From contig BSYQ01000009.1 in the NCBI GenBank assembly GCA_030272585.1, positions 5,208,001-5,272,000 on the forward strand: a DNA stretch of 64,000 nt, in the 5' to 3' direction. The stretch comes from Bryopsis sp. KO-2023. Its lineage: Eukaryota; Chlorophyta; Ulvophyceae; Bryopsidales; Bryopsidaceae. Shown piece after piece: positions 37,349 through 49,864 of the stretch. The position numbers and the translations under genes are program-made. Every line of letters begins with the position of its first letter. Positions within the stretch are counted from its first letter, which is position 1. The notes beneath the pieces were generated by a model. The model saw only the letters and a list, made by a program, of their open reading frames with translations. It did not search any database and had not been told where the DNA came from.

Positions 37349-39303
37349 ATGTCGAAACCACCTCCAGCCAGGGGAGTTCGCGCAGGTATGCTTTTTCGAA
37401 GGTGGTTTCCGGGAGGTCGTGTCGCATTTCTCCCCAACAGAGCGAAATCAGTGTTTGTCCTTGGTATCGATATTAGGTGACCTCCTTTATTCGGTTCTTT
37501 CTTGATGGGCAGTCTGGATTCTCGCTCATGGTTGGTTTTAGTGTAACCATTTGTTGGCGGATTGTTTCTGGTTTGCAACAAAATATCCAAAAACTGACAT
37601 ATTCTGGTGAGTAGGTGTGAGGCAGGATGCAAAAGGAGAGGAAAAGAAAGCTTATGATCCAAGAGGTGCTGGGGCTGCTTGGTCCCATGGTTTTCTGAAT
37701 CAAAAACCCTGGCATCCCCTGTCTTTCAGAAATCAGCAGAAAAAGTGGGAAACCGAACAGAAACACCTCGACCGAGAAAAGAAAATCGCAGAAGGAAAGG
37801 TGAGAAAACACAAAAGCTGGCGAAACTAGCAACGTGGTGCTTGGGCTTTCAATCTCAATAATGTCAGCATATTTGAAGCGAAAACTTAATTGGGTGAAAT
37901 TATAAAAAATAAAAAAACATGGAAATTCGAAAAGAAATTTGGTGGAGTATGAGCTCCAGTGTTGGCTTGACAAATTCTTGTGAAAAAAAATGTCGAATGC
38001 TAAGATTTTTTTTTGGAATGGCGTTTTTTTGGATGCTTTTCTAGGCGGAGTTCGAGAGAGAACAGGAACAATTTCGAAGCTTGAGTTACTTGACGGCCGA
38101 GGAGCAAAAGAAATACAAGGACAAGCAGCAGATTGCTTTCATGTACATGAAACCTCCAGGGTTGGATGCTGCCCTGAAGAAAGAGAAAGCAAAAGATCAA
38201 GATGTTGACAAGGTGGGCTTAGTCATCCCCTCGATACTGAATTTTCTTTTTTTCTATTCAACCCCCCCCCCCTTATTTGTTGAAGAGTGTGTGTGTTTGT
38301 ATTTAATCAGCGAAAATTGAGCTGGATTTTTAATGGTTTAGTCATTTTCAGCACAATGGGGTATCTCTAAGCAAATCCTTGATTGATTTTTTTGTTTTAT
38401 CCAATTGCAGGCTGGCCCAAGCCAGACGGTTCCAGCTGAACCCACCATGCGGAAAGAAAAGAAGGTAGATGGAGGTCGGTTCGACGAGAGGGGGCCCATG
38501 GCTTTGATGCTGAAAGCAAGGGCAAACTATGAATCTTCCCATGGACTTGAATTTCGGCCAATGAGTCCGCCAAGAGGGGGATTTGATAAAGATGCAGACA
38601 ACCAGCAGTTTGTTGCTCCTGACGTAAAAGAATTGGACACCGGTGAGGGGAAAGCCCCTGTCGATAAGGCTGTGCTGCAGGATTCTATCAGGAAGTTGCA
38701 AAATAACTACTCCACACGATCGGTGGCCTAAAGAGAAATTGGATGGATTATATGAGATCATCTGAAAATGACCAAGGAAAATGAACCGATGAGTTATCTA
38801 TATAAATAGCTTGAAAACAAGAAAATGGTAAGGGTCTTCCCTCCAAGGCAGCTTCTTGAGCAGGTGCTGATGGGTGTTTCCAACTGTGGTGTATTTTGGT
38901 TGCAGTGTAGGTGGATTTGAGTCGGAGGATCCAAAGCCATCAAAGAAGAGAAAATCTGAACAAAGAAAAAGGGTACGAGAGAAAATCCTCGACAGCTTTC
39001 ATTCCGTGGAAAGTGAAATATCATGCAACTCGGGATAAAATGCCAGTTTCTTCGACCCCTGTTGTACCCACTGGAGAAATGTGGTGGTGTTCTTTTTTTT
39101 TCAACACGTGTTTTTTTGGTTTTATTTTTCAAATTGGCATGCTTTTTGTGGGGAAGGTGGAGGAAGCTGAAGCTATTTTGAGGGGCGCTGGGTATGATGT
39201 TGACCAAATATCAAAGCACTTCAAAAAGTCGAAACGGCACAAGCACTCCAAGTCCAAAAAGAAAAAACGAAGCAAAAGAAGATCCAGCTCGTCGGAGGGG
39301 TGA
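37349..39303 (+). CDS. CIR_N-domain nuclear protein, CWC25/CIR1-like
   Basis: The CIR_N domain occurs in spliceosome factor CWC25, CIR1 and LENG1. Six exons: 37349-37385, 37615-37799, 38045-38212, 38411-38642, 38911-38972, 39157-39303; phases agree and give 276 residues. The domain is KPWHPLSFRNQQKKWETEQK followed by a charged helix (AEFEREQEQFRSLSYLTAEE) and FMYMKPPGLDAALKKEKA. The C-terminus is Lys/Arg/Ser-rich (SKRHKHSKSKKKKRSKRR), typical of splicing proteins and a likely nuclear and speckle signal. An alternative form is possible: if the intron after 38642 is retained, the frame stays open for 29 more codons and ends at a TAA at 38731. A role in pre-mRNA splicing is inferred from the domain; exact orthology is not settled. 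Confidence 0.75.
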
Positions 39304-41570
39304 TTTCTGAAAACGAATCCATCAAGCTCCTCAATACGAGGCACCCCTAGCAGGTGAGGCAAAACAGTCCAGCTTGAAACTTGAAATTTTGTGCCAGAAT
39401 CGATTCGCTGTAAAGAGCTTGTCCGCTGCACTAGCCGATGTTTTGGTGGTGATCTGCTGTTGGAAGAGAATCGAGAGTTTCATATTCAGGTGTTTTAGTC
39501 GCAGTGCTGGATGGCTTTGGGTAGAGGGTGGTTTGGGTAATTCTGTGTTGAAGTGCATCTTGTTTTTTGTGTATTTGACTTACAATAAATTTCTTGAAAT
39601 GTTTTTTTGAAGTTTTCAATGTTAAATAACTAGAACCTAAAACCACTTATTTTTTCTGTTGCTTATTTTTCAGGTCAGCCGCAGTCACAGCTTGGAAAGT
39701 AGCAAAAGGCCCATTCTCTAATCAAAGGGAAAAGTTCTTTCGACGTGCATACCATGGACTTGTCGTGCATTAGGTTCAACGCACTGGATTTTTTTTGTGG
39801 CTTCATAGTTTATGGTTTCTACCCTGACAAAAATATTCTTTGTCTAATAGAGGGAAAAATGTCCCCAACAGATTTCTTTTAAAATCTGCAAGTTGCATAT
39901 GTCATTGTTACATTCTCTTCTTCCTTCTGCACTCACCAATCACAGTCTTGATTTCATTCAGCCATGATATTTCCCCCTGGCTGACCTTCATTGTAAGAGG
40001 TCTAAGAGAGATCCATAAAACTCCACTGCAGGCAGCCCCCAAAGATGGACATCTATATAAAATAGTGGGGGGAAACTAAATTTGATTGTGAAAATGATAC
40101 ATATTTTCTGCAGCACCATATGTTTCCACCCCCTTCTTTTCCTCCATCAGACAAAAAGCGAGCTACCCTGAGCTCAAAAAAATTGATCAATTTCAAATTG
40201 CTGAAAGACACCGGAATGATTGGAAGAGAATATTTGCTAAGAAGCTAAACCGATGCTGTACCAATCCAAAAATCTTTTTTTTTTCCATAGAACTGACAAA
40301 ATCCTGGCAAAATGCGACTGAAAGGACACGACAGCAACTAAGAGGAAAAAAGGCAATGTCATAGCCATATATATATATATATATATAAGGTGGAAAGGAA
40401 GTGGAAGCAAGAAAGGAGAGGAAAGGAGGGACGAAAGACAGAAACATAAAGGGTGTGGATAAAAATACTGCAAAATCCTGAACTGCGTCAGGTGTAGAGC
40501 AACACAAAAAAACTGTTCCAACAAAAAGAGAGAAGCCCTGGGTCCTGTGGCTGCATTCATGGGCTGCAGTAAAGGCACCAATCCTCAGTTTGGGTGGGAA
40601 TATATATATGTTTGGCCCCCACTGGATCTATTGTTGGGACTGGGAATTTCATCAGAATTGTCTGGTCGGGGCAGGGATAATTGGCAGGCCATTGGAAGAC
40701 AGGGTTTTATGCTTGAGCAGGTTGGTTGTTGTGTCTCCTTTTCTATGCAACTGGATTTTGAATGTGATTTTGTGTATATCTGTATATTCTCCAGTTTGGA
40801 CACAACGTAAAAAGTGGAAAAAAGGAGGTTTCAGGGAATGAGTTCAGTTATTTCAAAGAGTGCCTCATTGGGATATTTGGATTCCTGTTTTTCGAAAAAT
40901 TGGGAAGGGCTGTTGACAATTGCATTGTAACCAATCCTGACCTGAAATGGTACACTGGATGTCTTTTCTTTTCCCTACCCCTATGGGGCTCTTTTCTTAA
41001 ATTGGGGGGTGATTTTTTGTGATTGGAGTCATAAACTGGACAAAAGCAATTAGCTTCTCAGGGGTTCAGGGAAGAAAAGGGGGAAACAAGGGTATATATA
41101 CTGGTCATGGACCAACAAACACCCCCTCATGTTCATTAACAGCTAAACAAGGGTATATATACTGGTCATGGACCAACAAACACCCCCTCATGTTCATTAA
41201 CAGCTACCTCCTTCCACACTGCATTAGCCTTTTCGTTGATATAATTTGTTGAGACCCCATCACACACTATCAAAGAATGCATTAATTTGTCCCCTCGTGT
41301 TGATGTTCGATTTGATCCGATTAAAGAAAGTGTGCAATACAACAACAAAAAAAAAGAAACCTACATATTATGCAATAGACTCTTTCACTAAAGTTTTCAA
41401 GTGAAGAAAAAAAAAGTTCACAAAAATAGTACACAAAACAGTACAGAGTTGACAAATCTGGGCCAAAAAAAGTGCACTATTAACCTTCCGATTGCCTGCT
41501 GCAGCAATCGCTTGATTAGTATAGTTGAACCTTGATATTCTTTATTGAGGTACTGTCAATTTTCGAATAA
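39304..41570. other. Convergent intergenic region CIR_N / peroxidase
   Basis: About 2.27 kb, AT-rich, with a TA microsatellite at about 40366-40387 and a perfect 61-bp tandem duplication at 41084-41206. I see no protein-like frame or RNA gene. Confidence 0.45.
41084..41206. repeat. Perfect 61-bp tandem duplication
   Basis: The segment 41084-41144 (starting AAACAAGGGTATATATACTG) is repeated without change at 41145-41205. Perfect identity in non-coding DNA suggests a recent event or an assembly artefact. Confidence 0.9.
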
Positions 41571-44500
41571 TCACAGCTGGAAGAGCGTGGCTCGTCCTCC
41601 GAAGTCAGACCTGGACACGTCAGTGTTCCTTTCAATAATGTCAATCAGTTTCACTCTGTTGGCCAGGATATCATTGAGGCGAGGGTACCCCGCCAGGACG
41701 TCCAAATCAAACTGCAAGGCACTGTAGAAGAATCGATCTCCATCCCTGTTCAAAACCATATGAAAACAAAAATCATGAACTGCAACGAGTAGTAAAAGTA
41801 AACAGTAGGAACTGTGGAGAAAATCAGGGTATGAAACAGAGCAAAAATGACCCCTACAGATCCCTCGGCATGAAAAAACTGCTCAATGCTGATTGTTGAT
41901 TTAAAAAAAAAGACAAGAACTTTTCAACAAAAGAAGAAAAACGATGCTATTTTTGAATATTAGCTTTATGATTCGATATTATTTGATTGTTGGGCCGACT
42001 TACCTCATTCTTGTGAACTGCTCCTTGAAACTCTCGGTGAACAAATCGCCGAACAGTCTGTCACTCGGCCTCTTCTCGGCCAATCCGCCAACAAAAGCAT
42101 CGATGATGTCCACATCTCCCTCATAGGCCTCCTCCAAGTTGGAAACTGTCGTGGGGTCGTCAGAAATATCGGAAAAAGACCCAAAAGTGCTCAACCCAAA
42201 ACCGTTCCTGGCTGCATTGTATGTTGGAATCCCCATATCTCTCGCCCGTTGGATATTGAGCGCAACAAGGTCCTGATCAGGTGTGTCAGTACCTCTGTAC
42301 AGGAAGGACCTCAAATCGTCGATCACCTTCTCATCTGGGTTTCTGGCCTGAAGGGAACACAGAGGGAGACCATTTTAACATACTGAAATGGAAAATAGTG
42401 CAAACAAAATCCCGGTAATCGAGTTTCTGGAGCAATTGAATGGAATATAGTGAACGAAAACCCGGAAATCGAGTGTCTGGTAGAGCCATGAAATGGAAAA
42501 CAGTGCAAACAAAAACCCGGAAATCGAGTTTCTGGGGCCATTCAATGGAAAATAGTGTGAACAAAAAATTAGAAATTGATTTTGTGGAGGTATATCATAC
42601 CTCATGCCAAGCCATCCCTCGAACGAATGAGTCGTGATTGCCCCCAGTGAGCACCTCCGGTTGGAAAAAGTTGTCCCTCATGTTCACTGTGGATGAAGGA
42701 GTCTGGTTTCCAGGGTCCACCAGCCAGAGCTGGGGATTGATCATGGAATGGCCAAATCTGAAAGAAACGGTGGTGAAGAAAGCAGAGGCCCCCGCATCGA
42801 TGGATGGATTGTAAGAGAAACCGTCGGGGGATGGAGACTCGGAGCCGATCAGCAAAGGCAGCCATTCCGTGTACAGAATGGATTGCCATTCCGCGATGGC
42901 AATGGCTCGGGCAAACTGGAAAAGCTCCTCATCGTCGAATTGGTCGCCAAACGCTCCTTTGAGTTCATCAGCAATCTGATAGTCGAAACCAGATGCAAAA
43001 ATCAAGCAGCAATGGCAATCAGCTCGGGGACACAGGCAGTTTGAAATATTGAGAATTGCCAGATATTCTATTCCACATGAGAAATATGGACAAATTTGAC
43101 GACGCCTGCACAATCCTTTCCATTCAGCTAAGCAAAAATTTCACCTTGTTGTGTTCCCTCAGCCAGATTACATGCAAAACCAGCAAGAGAACGTTTTCTT
43201 GTGGGCGGATGTCCCCAGCCACGTAAAAGCGAGTGCTGGCATCCGGGGCATTCTCAATAGCAATCCCGATACCACCCTCTGTGGCTCCGTTGAAGGGGAG
43301 GAAATTGGGTCCACTGGTTTTCAATTTTCCATCTTGGAACGAACGCAAGACTCTCATGCGAAGTGCAGTCGATCCGTAAACCTGAAAAAGTTCCAATAAT
43401 CTTAGCTTTTGTTGTTTCCCCCCCCCCCGGAGAAATCAGTCCATCATTCACTGCCTTTTTTGGAATGAAAGAGCTTCAGCTAATATCCAAGCAACAGCAG
43501 TAACCATTTATTACGGAGGGTCAACAGTCGACATTCGTACAGCAAGGAGGCTTCTTTGCATATACCTGGCTGAGGTCCAGAAAGGCGGTGTTTTGATTCA
43601 CGATTTTCCGTGGAAGCACTTCTTGATTGTCTTCTCGGACAAACACAGCCCGCTCGAAAGGCAGCTCCTCTTTGACACCTTCAAAGAAGGGGTCCCCGTC
43701 AGGGATCTCGATGGGCACCTCGTCCAAAAACTTCTCGAAACTTGCAGAAAACAGCGGCTGGTCTCTATCAGCAAAGGACCCCACAGGACTGATTCCGATA
43801 TCATGATCCACAAATTGTCCAAAGATCACAAACATGTCTGTGAGCTTCAGGGGATTGCTGCCATCATCTTCGTTGGACTCTGAGTGACAGGAAAACAGCA
43901 TAGGACACCACATTAACATACAGTCAATTCACTTTTTTTTTTTTCCCTTTTATGTTTTTCTTCCATAGAAAGGAGCATGTGGGGAAGAATGGCCGCTTGC
44001 AATTTGGTATAAAAAGCACTTGCATCAGTTGGAAACTGTGAATCTATGGCAGGATCGAAGCTTGAACAACTGGTGGCAAAAACTCTCTCTTGCTGGCACT
44101 GTGCTAAAGATATTCGCTCAAGTCATAACAAGCAAATTAAAAAACCACTGACCTTCTGCAGCCACGATGTTGGAGATGGCACGGGGACTGATGTCACTTC
44201 CACCAAAGCTGCTCTGCCCATCGCCGAAGCTTACAGGGACCACTCTGCTGAGGGGAGCATTCACTTGGGCGAACGTGTTGTCGATATTGTTGCACACCCC
44301 CGAAATATCTCTGACCACGGATTTCGGACCCAGTTGCACACAATCGCCCCCTCTGAATTCTGACTTGAACCTATCGACCTGTAATGGAACATAATCCAAA
44401 TCCATCATGCCACCAGCCATGCAGACCTTTTTAGTTGGAAAACTTTTCGACAAATCCGGAATTTAATCCGTCTGTGTTTCAGGGAAAAATATAAATGTGT

Positions 44501-45529
44501 GTGCGTGTGTAAGTCACAGGTCCAAAAGCTTGCTGCTTGCAACATCCATCAAGAAAGCCTGACCTCTCAATTCAAAATCGACCCCAAAAAAGCATGTGGA
44601 TGGCTAAACATCGAACATACCAGCTCTTGAATGATCCCTTCAAATGCTGATGTTATGAGAGGCCTCAAGGATTCCGGGTTGACCACCCCCAGCCAGCCAA
44701 TTTCCACGGTGGCAGACGAAACACCCTTCAGCAGAATATAAAACTGGGAACCTGCCACGCTGATACTTTGGCCGCCGGTGCTGAGAACGCCATCGCTGTT
44801 GGAAACGATCTTGAAAACATGAAACAGCCCAGGCTATGTTCGCAACCACAAACAAACCCCTCAAATTCTCTCAAAAATTCACCCAAACATTGGAAATCAT
44901 CCCTTTTCACGTGCCAAATCTATGATTCCCAATTTCGGAGAAGGAGCGATCGGATTGGTGTTTTGGTCAGCTCCGCTCACCCTGGCGATCCCTGTGTCGG
45001 TGTTTTCGATTACAAAATCTTCTCCGCTGTTCAGCACAAGCTTGGTGGTGGTATCGCTCTGGCTGATGCTTTCGTAAATCAGCTCCCCGAACGCGAACAC
45101 AAGCGCATCCCTGACGGAACGAAACGCAGTACATCAAAACCCAGTACATCACACACACACACACACACAGTCGCCAACGCTCATTAGCTGCAGAAACGGG
45201 ATCTACCTGGGGTTCTCGATTCGCGAAAACACATCCGGAACGAGCCCTTGAACTACCGCCTCTTTGATAAACTCCCAGTCGTCGACGTCGCCACCTTCAG
45301 GTGGTGGTCGTGTCGGAGTGCGGCCGCGACCGCGACCTTAACACGAAAACGAATCGTCGTCAGAGAATCGCCCTTTTCCCCAAGAATACTCGTTGGAAAG
45401 ACTCGAAATAGTCTTACGTTGGTTTAGGGTCCTGGCATGTGCAGCTCCAGGCGTTTGAACCTCTGCTGCGGCTACCACAGCACAAAACGCCAAAACGGAT
45501 ATGGCGACAGCAACCTGCCGAATCTGCAT
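41571..45529 (-). CDS. Animal-type haem peroxidase with signal peptide
   Basis: Member of the peroxidase-cyclooxygenase superfamily (myeloperoxidase/peroxinectin type), which oxidises halides or phenols with H2O2. Ten exons on the minus strand: 45529-45418, 45336-45207, 45110-44981, 44809-44621, 44378-44153, 43879-43566, 43381-43145, 42975-42601, 42347-42004, 41745-41571; phases agree and give 743 residues. Residues 1-22 are a signal peptide (VAVAISVLAFCAVVAAAE). About 200 residues of unrecognised sequence with a beta-rich look (LVLNSGEDFVIEN) precede the catalytic domain, which starts at SGVCNNIDNTF and SPRAISN. Key motifs are present: distal GQFVDHD, catalytic GDIRPQEN followed by REHNK, and proximal-His FRFGHSMI, then NIQRARDMGIPTYNAARN. 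It should be secreted and active. Superfamily members exist in bacteria, fungi and some algae, so vertical or lateral origin is open. Confidence 0.92.
42385..42588. repeat. Intronic minisatellite, about 52-bp unit
   Basis: Four diverged units of about 52 bp, each of the form AATGGAAAATAGTG, AACAAAAACCCGGAAATCGAG and TTTCTGGG, lie in the intron between peroxidase exons 8 and 9. Confidence 0.85.
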
Positions 45530-47517
45530 CCTGAGTCCGGTCTATCCCTAACAGCATTCAATCCGTCCATTACTAGACCGAACCAAACTGTAAACGCACA
45601 CCGTTATAGATTGTTACAATGCACACCTGCGTTTCTATGGTTTCGCCGCCCAACAACTTTCTACGCTATACAGGTTTTAGTTCAAGGTGCTGCCGGATTT
45701 TGTACGCGCAGAAGATCCACAAGGGAAACATCGGACCGCAGGCCGTTTGAAAAACGTTGTGACAGAGAGGTGTTAACGTCCCCACCAAACTCAGGATTCG
45801 CGAGGAATTTTGTGACGAGGTTTTTTTGGGCAGAGTGGTGAGTGGACCTGCCACTGCATGGTGAAGCCAAACACTTCTTTGTGTTTTTCCCGTTTCGTTG
45901 CGTAGTACCGTACATGCATTCCCCAAGTTCTACACCCCAGATATCACCCCAGGAAAACAATTTTCTTGCACTGCGTGGCTTCCTCCGTCCCCCCAGCTAA
46001 GACCTGGAAAGTTTCAGCTTGCCCGCGCGCGATAAACGCTCGTTGCAACGCGCTTTTCCGAACGAACGACGGTTTGAGACGATTGGGAAAAGTACTCCAC
46101 TCTAGCGTTGAACACGCAATAATCATCTCCGCTGGCCCCGTGCACAATACTCTACATACCCCCCAGCTTCCAATGTATGTGTAACGGCTCGTTGTAACCA
46201 CAGTTTCGGAACCTGTTGTTGCAACCAGAGAATGCTAATGCTCAACGTCTACGCTAGACTCACTTGGCCTTGAAGTGCGCGCGACGGCTAGTGCAGCGGT
46301 CCCCAATTAGCGCAAGTTGCGTAACGCCAAGCCGCAAAACTGTTACGGAACGGAATGACTGTCAATGGAGCCTGTAGAAACTGGAGCGGAGTGTTGAGCA
46401 CAGGTTTTTCACGGGGACGGGAAAGCTGCCTTCTTTTTTAGGCTGTAGCCAAAGCCCTTACAACGACGAATTTATAGGATTCTCCTGAAACCATCGCTGC
46501 TTTTTTTCACCACGAAGATCGTCTCATGAAAGTCTCACACTGGTGATTTCCGCAACTCAATCCTGAAACTGAAACTGGCCACCCTTCACTCTTCATTCTT
46601 TTTGCCTGAGTGTATTGGTTTCTACTGGCCACCCTTCACTCTTTCCATAACGACAGAGTTCTTCCAGACTGGGAAACTTCCAACCAGTTTCCTGTATACA
46701 GAACGCTGGGAAGGCGGCTTACGAGGGGCCACCACAAAATCCGAACAGCTATTTTCCTTTTTCACGCCCGACTCCGCCCGGTCTACCTCAATTACTATCA
46801 ATCAATCAATCATGAATAATTAACATCAAAAGGAGGAGATGATCTTCTAATACAGTAGGCAGACTTGATTTGAATTACACTTGAGTATTTTTAAGAAAAT
46901 CGCTCTTTTACATCGGTTTTTCAAAATTGGAGTGATGTGTGATTCTGAATCGATTGGGTGAGGTTCCTTTCGGGTATTTGGTGATTGATTAACAGGTGCA
47001 GGAAGGGCTCCCCAAGCAACATGTAAGCATTGACTGGTTGATTTTATTCATTCTGGGTATTCCTATGGGGTTTTCATTTGTTGCTGTTGTGAGGTTTTTG
47101 AGGCTTTTGATGTTTTTCACAGCTGTATAGTTGCCAGCATCATGAAGGGTGATGCTCTCTTTTGCTGGGGGTTGCAATTACTGATTGATTAATTGAGCGT
47201 CCTCATGCATGTCCCAATGGATTTCAGGGTGGGGTTGGGGTTGGTGGGGAATTCAGATGAAAGATAGAGGACACCTGCACACAATTTCACAGGGTGGGAG
47301 GTCTGACAAGGACTATGGGTGCAAGTACTGTGGTAGATTCGAAATGGGAGAAATTTTGAGAGATGCTGGCATTTGTTCCCAATTCAATTAGAATGTCTGT
47401 CCTACACAATGTAATTGATGTTTGTTTGATTGTGGGACATTAACCATGGAACAACGGACCATGTAACTTCAAAGTTTGTTTGTTTGTTTGTTCCCAATTT
47501 CCCCCCCCCAATTTCCC

Positions 47518-47555
<38 letters not shown>

Positions 47556-47669
47556 TCCCATCAAGTTTCGATCCAGACACGTCACAAGCGCCAGCTCCAC
47601 CGAAATCGTTTCCAAAACGTTAGAGTTTGCTGCTTGTTCGATTCACGGCACCTCATCGATTTCGAAACA
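45530..47669. promoter_or_regulatory. Divergent intergenic region peroxidase / SPC25
   Basis: About 2.1 kb between divergent starts, holding both promoters. Features seen: TAACG/CGTTA words around 46170-46350, a 20-bp direct repeat ACTGGCCACCCTTCACTCTT at 46574 and 46624 (offset 50 bp), GTTT repeats at about 47475 and an AATC microsatellite at about 47523-47553 just upstream of SPC25. No conserved protein or RNA is visible. Confidence 0.4.
47523..47553. repeat. AATC tetranucleotide microsatellite
   Basis: About seven AATC units, 115 bp upstream of the SPC25 start codon. Confidence 0.8.
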
Positions 47670-49435
47670 ATGCCACGCCCAAGAGTTCCTCCGTCCGTGA
47701 AGAAGCAGCAGGCTGCTGCTGCAGCAGGAAAAGTCAAGCTTGGGGACACGGCGGGGATGAAACACGCTTTGGACACAGCAGCAACGGCGGTGAGTGTACA
47801 AAGCCTCCTTATCGATATCCGACCATGAAACAACACCTTTTCCACCACTGTGGTAAGCCAGATCGAGGTTTGCCACTCATTGCAATTCATGTGAAAAGAT
47901 TCGATTCCTCCAGTACACACTGAAACATGGAACTCCATCAATCCCAGCTTGAGTGGTGAAGCCTGGTTCATTGTGTATAAATAGCCGCATCATTGTACAG
48001 CCAGGGAAAACAGTGTCTGTTTCTGATCTATGGTGGATAACTGCTTGAAAGTGAAGGGTTGTATTTTTCAGGAGTCCATTATGATGAAAAGTGTTTTTCA
48101 ATGTTTGGCAGGCTGTGCTCAACCAAGGCTATAAGGAAGACAAATTTGTTCCCTACACCAAACTTGCTCTGGGACTTCTTGCGTGAGTCTATGTATAAGT
48201 ATATGATTTATTATTAAAATTTAATCAGATCCTTGTGCTTGAGAATAAAGCTATGGAGGATGTTTTTGGTGATTTTCCAGGGTTACTCGTAGTATCGCTA
48301 ATTACTCATACCTGAATTCCTTTTCTTTCTGTCTTTTCTTTTTTTAAAGGCACTTTTTTTAAATCCACTTTTGCATTTGTTTGATCCGATGTGGAACCTC
48401 ATACGAACTCAAGCAATTCTCTTCTTCTGTTTTTTTGTTTAAACAGCATTTCGTTGTTTTTTTTCCCCTGTCCTCACAGTTGCAGTGTCAGAAATGAAGC
48501 GTTGTTTTTTTTTGTGTGGAATTATACAGGATTATCCTCGCCCTGACTGGACAGTTTTATCCTGGAAAACTGAAGGACAACTGGTGGTTGGTCCTCAGCT
48601 GTGTTTTGGGATATGCTGCCAGCAGTGGAGGTCTCACTCTTTTCTGCACACTGAAGGAGGGCAATGCAATCCTCTTCACGCTGCCAAGAAGAGTGAGGAC
48701 CTATAGGGACTGAAAAATATGAATTAAGAAAAAAAAAATGAACAGTATGTTTCTGGAATTCCTCTGGAAACATTCAGATGGAATTCAGATTGAGTCACGC
48801 ATCCAAATGAAATTATCTTTTGCCGGTTGGCATTCCCCAAGTATCGTACGTATCGTATTTACAGGATGTTCTGCAGAAGAGAAAAAACTGGCTGGGGAAA
48901 GGGATCAAAATCCAGGAGGGACTGCGTTTTTCTTGTTCGGTGAATGACTTGGCTGAACTGATGAGGAAATATTGACAGCAGAATGTCGTGGTGTTGTGCG
49001 TTGGTTCAGGGCGGGATAGGTATTAAGGTGTCGTCAACGCTACCCCGGTTTTCAGAATTTTACACGCTTCAAGTTGAGGCTGTGGACAAAAAGGAGCACT
49101 TTGTCAGGTGAAAAACCTCTGAATCCTTTTTTTCCATGTTGATCGTTTAGCTGAATTGGCTGGTTACTAGGTTTTGTCCAATACGATTGGCAAAAGAGAA
49201 ATTCTCACTTGTTGGCATAGCATAAGGGGGCATCGTCTTCTGAAGGAAATTCGGCCAAACCGTACGAGTTTTCTGCATTCCAGAAACTTGACGATAGGTT
49301 ATTTGTTTCTGCAGAAAGCCAGTGGAGTTGAAAAAGAGTGTGGCTGAGTACTTCCACTCAGACGGGGAGCTTGCGACTTCAGTGTTCCAGGCGGATGTCA
49401 AGAAACTTTTACGCTCTTTCGAGGAAAAGGACTGA
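47670..49435 (+). CDS. SPCS2: Signal peptidase complex subunit 2 (SPC25)
   Basis: Non-catalytic ER-membrane subunit of the signal peptidase complex. Six exons: 47670-47789, 48112-48182, 48530-48692, about 48882-48939, 49056-49107, 49315-49435, giving 194 residues, as in plants. The N-terminus is basic and Ala-rich, then comes MKHALDTAATAAVLNQGYKE, equivalent to the conserved KHILDE...GYKED stretch of plant SPC25. Two membrane segments follow (LALGLLAIILALTGQFY and WWLVLSCVLGYAASSGGLTL), then KEGNAILFTLP, a strong family motif, YTLQVEAVDKK and a C-terminal SVAEYFHSDGELATSVFQAD. The fourth exon is the weakest: an acceptor at 48864 would use another frame that does not join exon 5, so the acceptor at 48881 was chosen because it keeps phase and the expected length. 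Confidence 0.85.
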
Positions 49436-49864
49436 GTCTTGCCAGGGCCCTGTGCAGGACATGCACATTTTGTGTTTGAGAAAGGGCATGTTGTGTGTGT
49501 AACCCCCCTTTTAACATCAAGAACATGGGGAATGGACCATGTTGTTTTCATTTGGCGGGAGAGAAGGTCCTGTGTCTAGATCAAACCAGTCAATCCACAC
49601 CAGAGCTGCTGCTATTCGTTTGAGATAGGGGTGTGGAGAAATGTGAACACACTTCAACTCATGTACAAAATTTCGCCTTTCACACTTCTCCGCTGTAACG
49701 CAGACGGCGTTACGGGCGTTAGCATTACGCACCTATCTCTTCGGAACGGATCTCACTCTTTTCAGTTCTGCCAGTGTGACCACGGTCACCAGATCGTCTC
49801 ACTCTTTTTCCCACCAGAGCATTGGGACAGTTGCACCCAGAGAGTGGAGGGTGAAGGGGTTCCG
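49436..49864. promoter_or_regulatory. Intergenic region SPC25 / CSN1 with GTAACGC inverted repeat
   Basis: About 430 bp between head-to-tail genes. Around 49694-49715 GTAACGC and GCGTTAC form a 7-bp inverted repeat, followed by CGGGCGTTAGCATTACGC. The same CGTTAC core appears in the nephrocystin-4 leader, so this may be a promoter motif of the organism. Confidence 0.4.
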
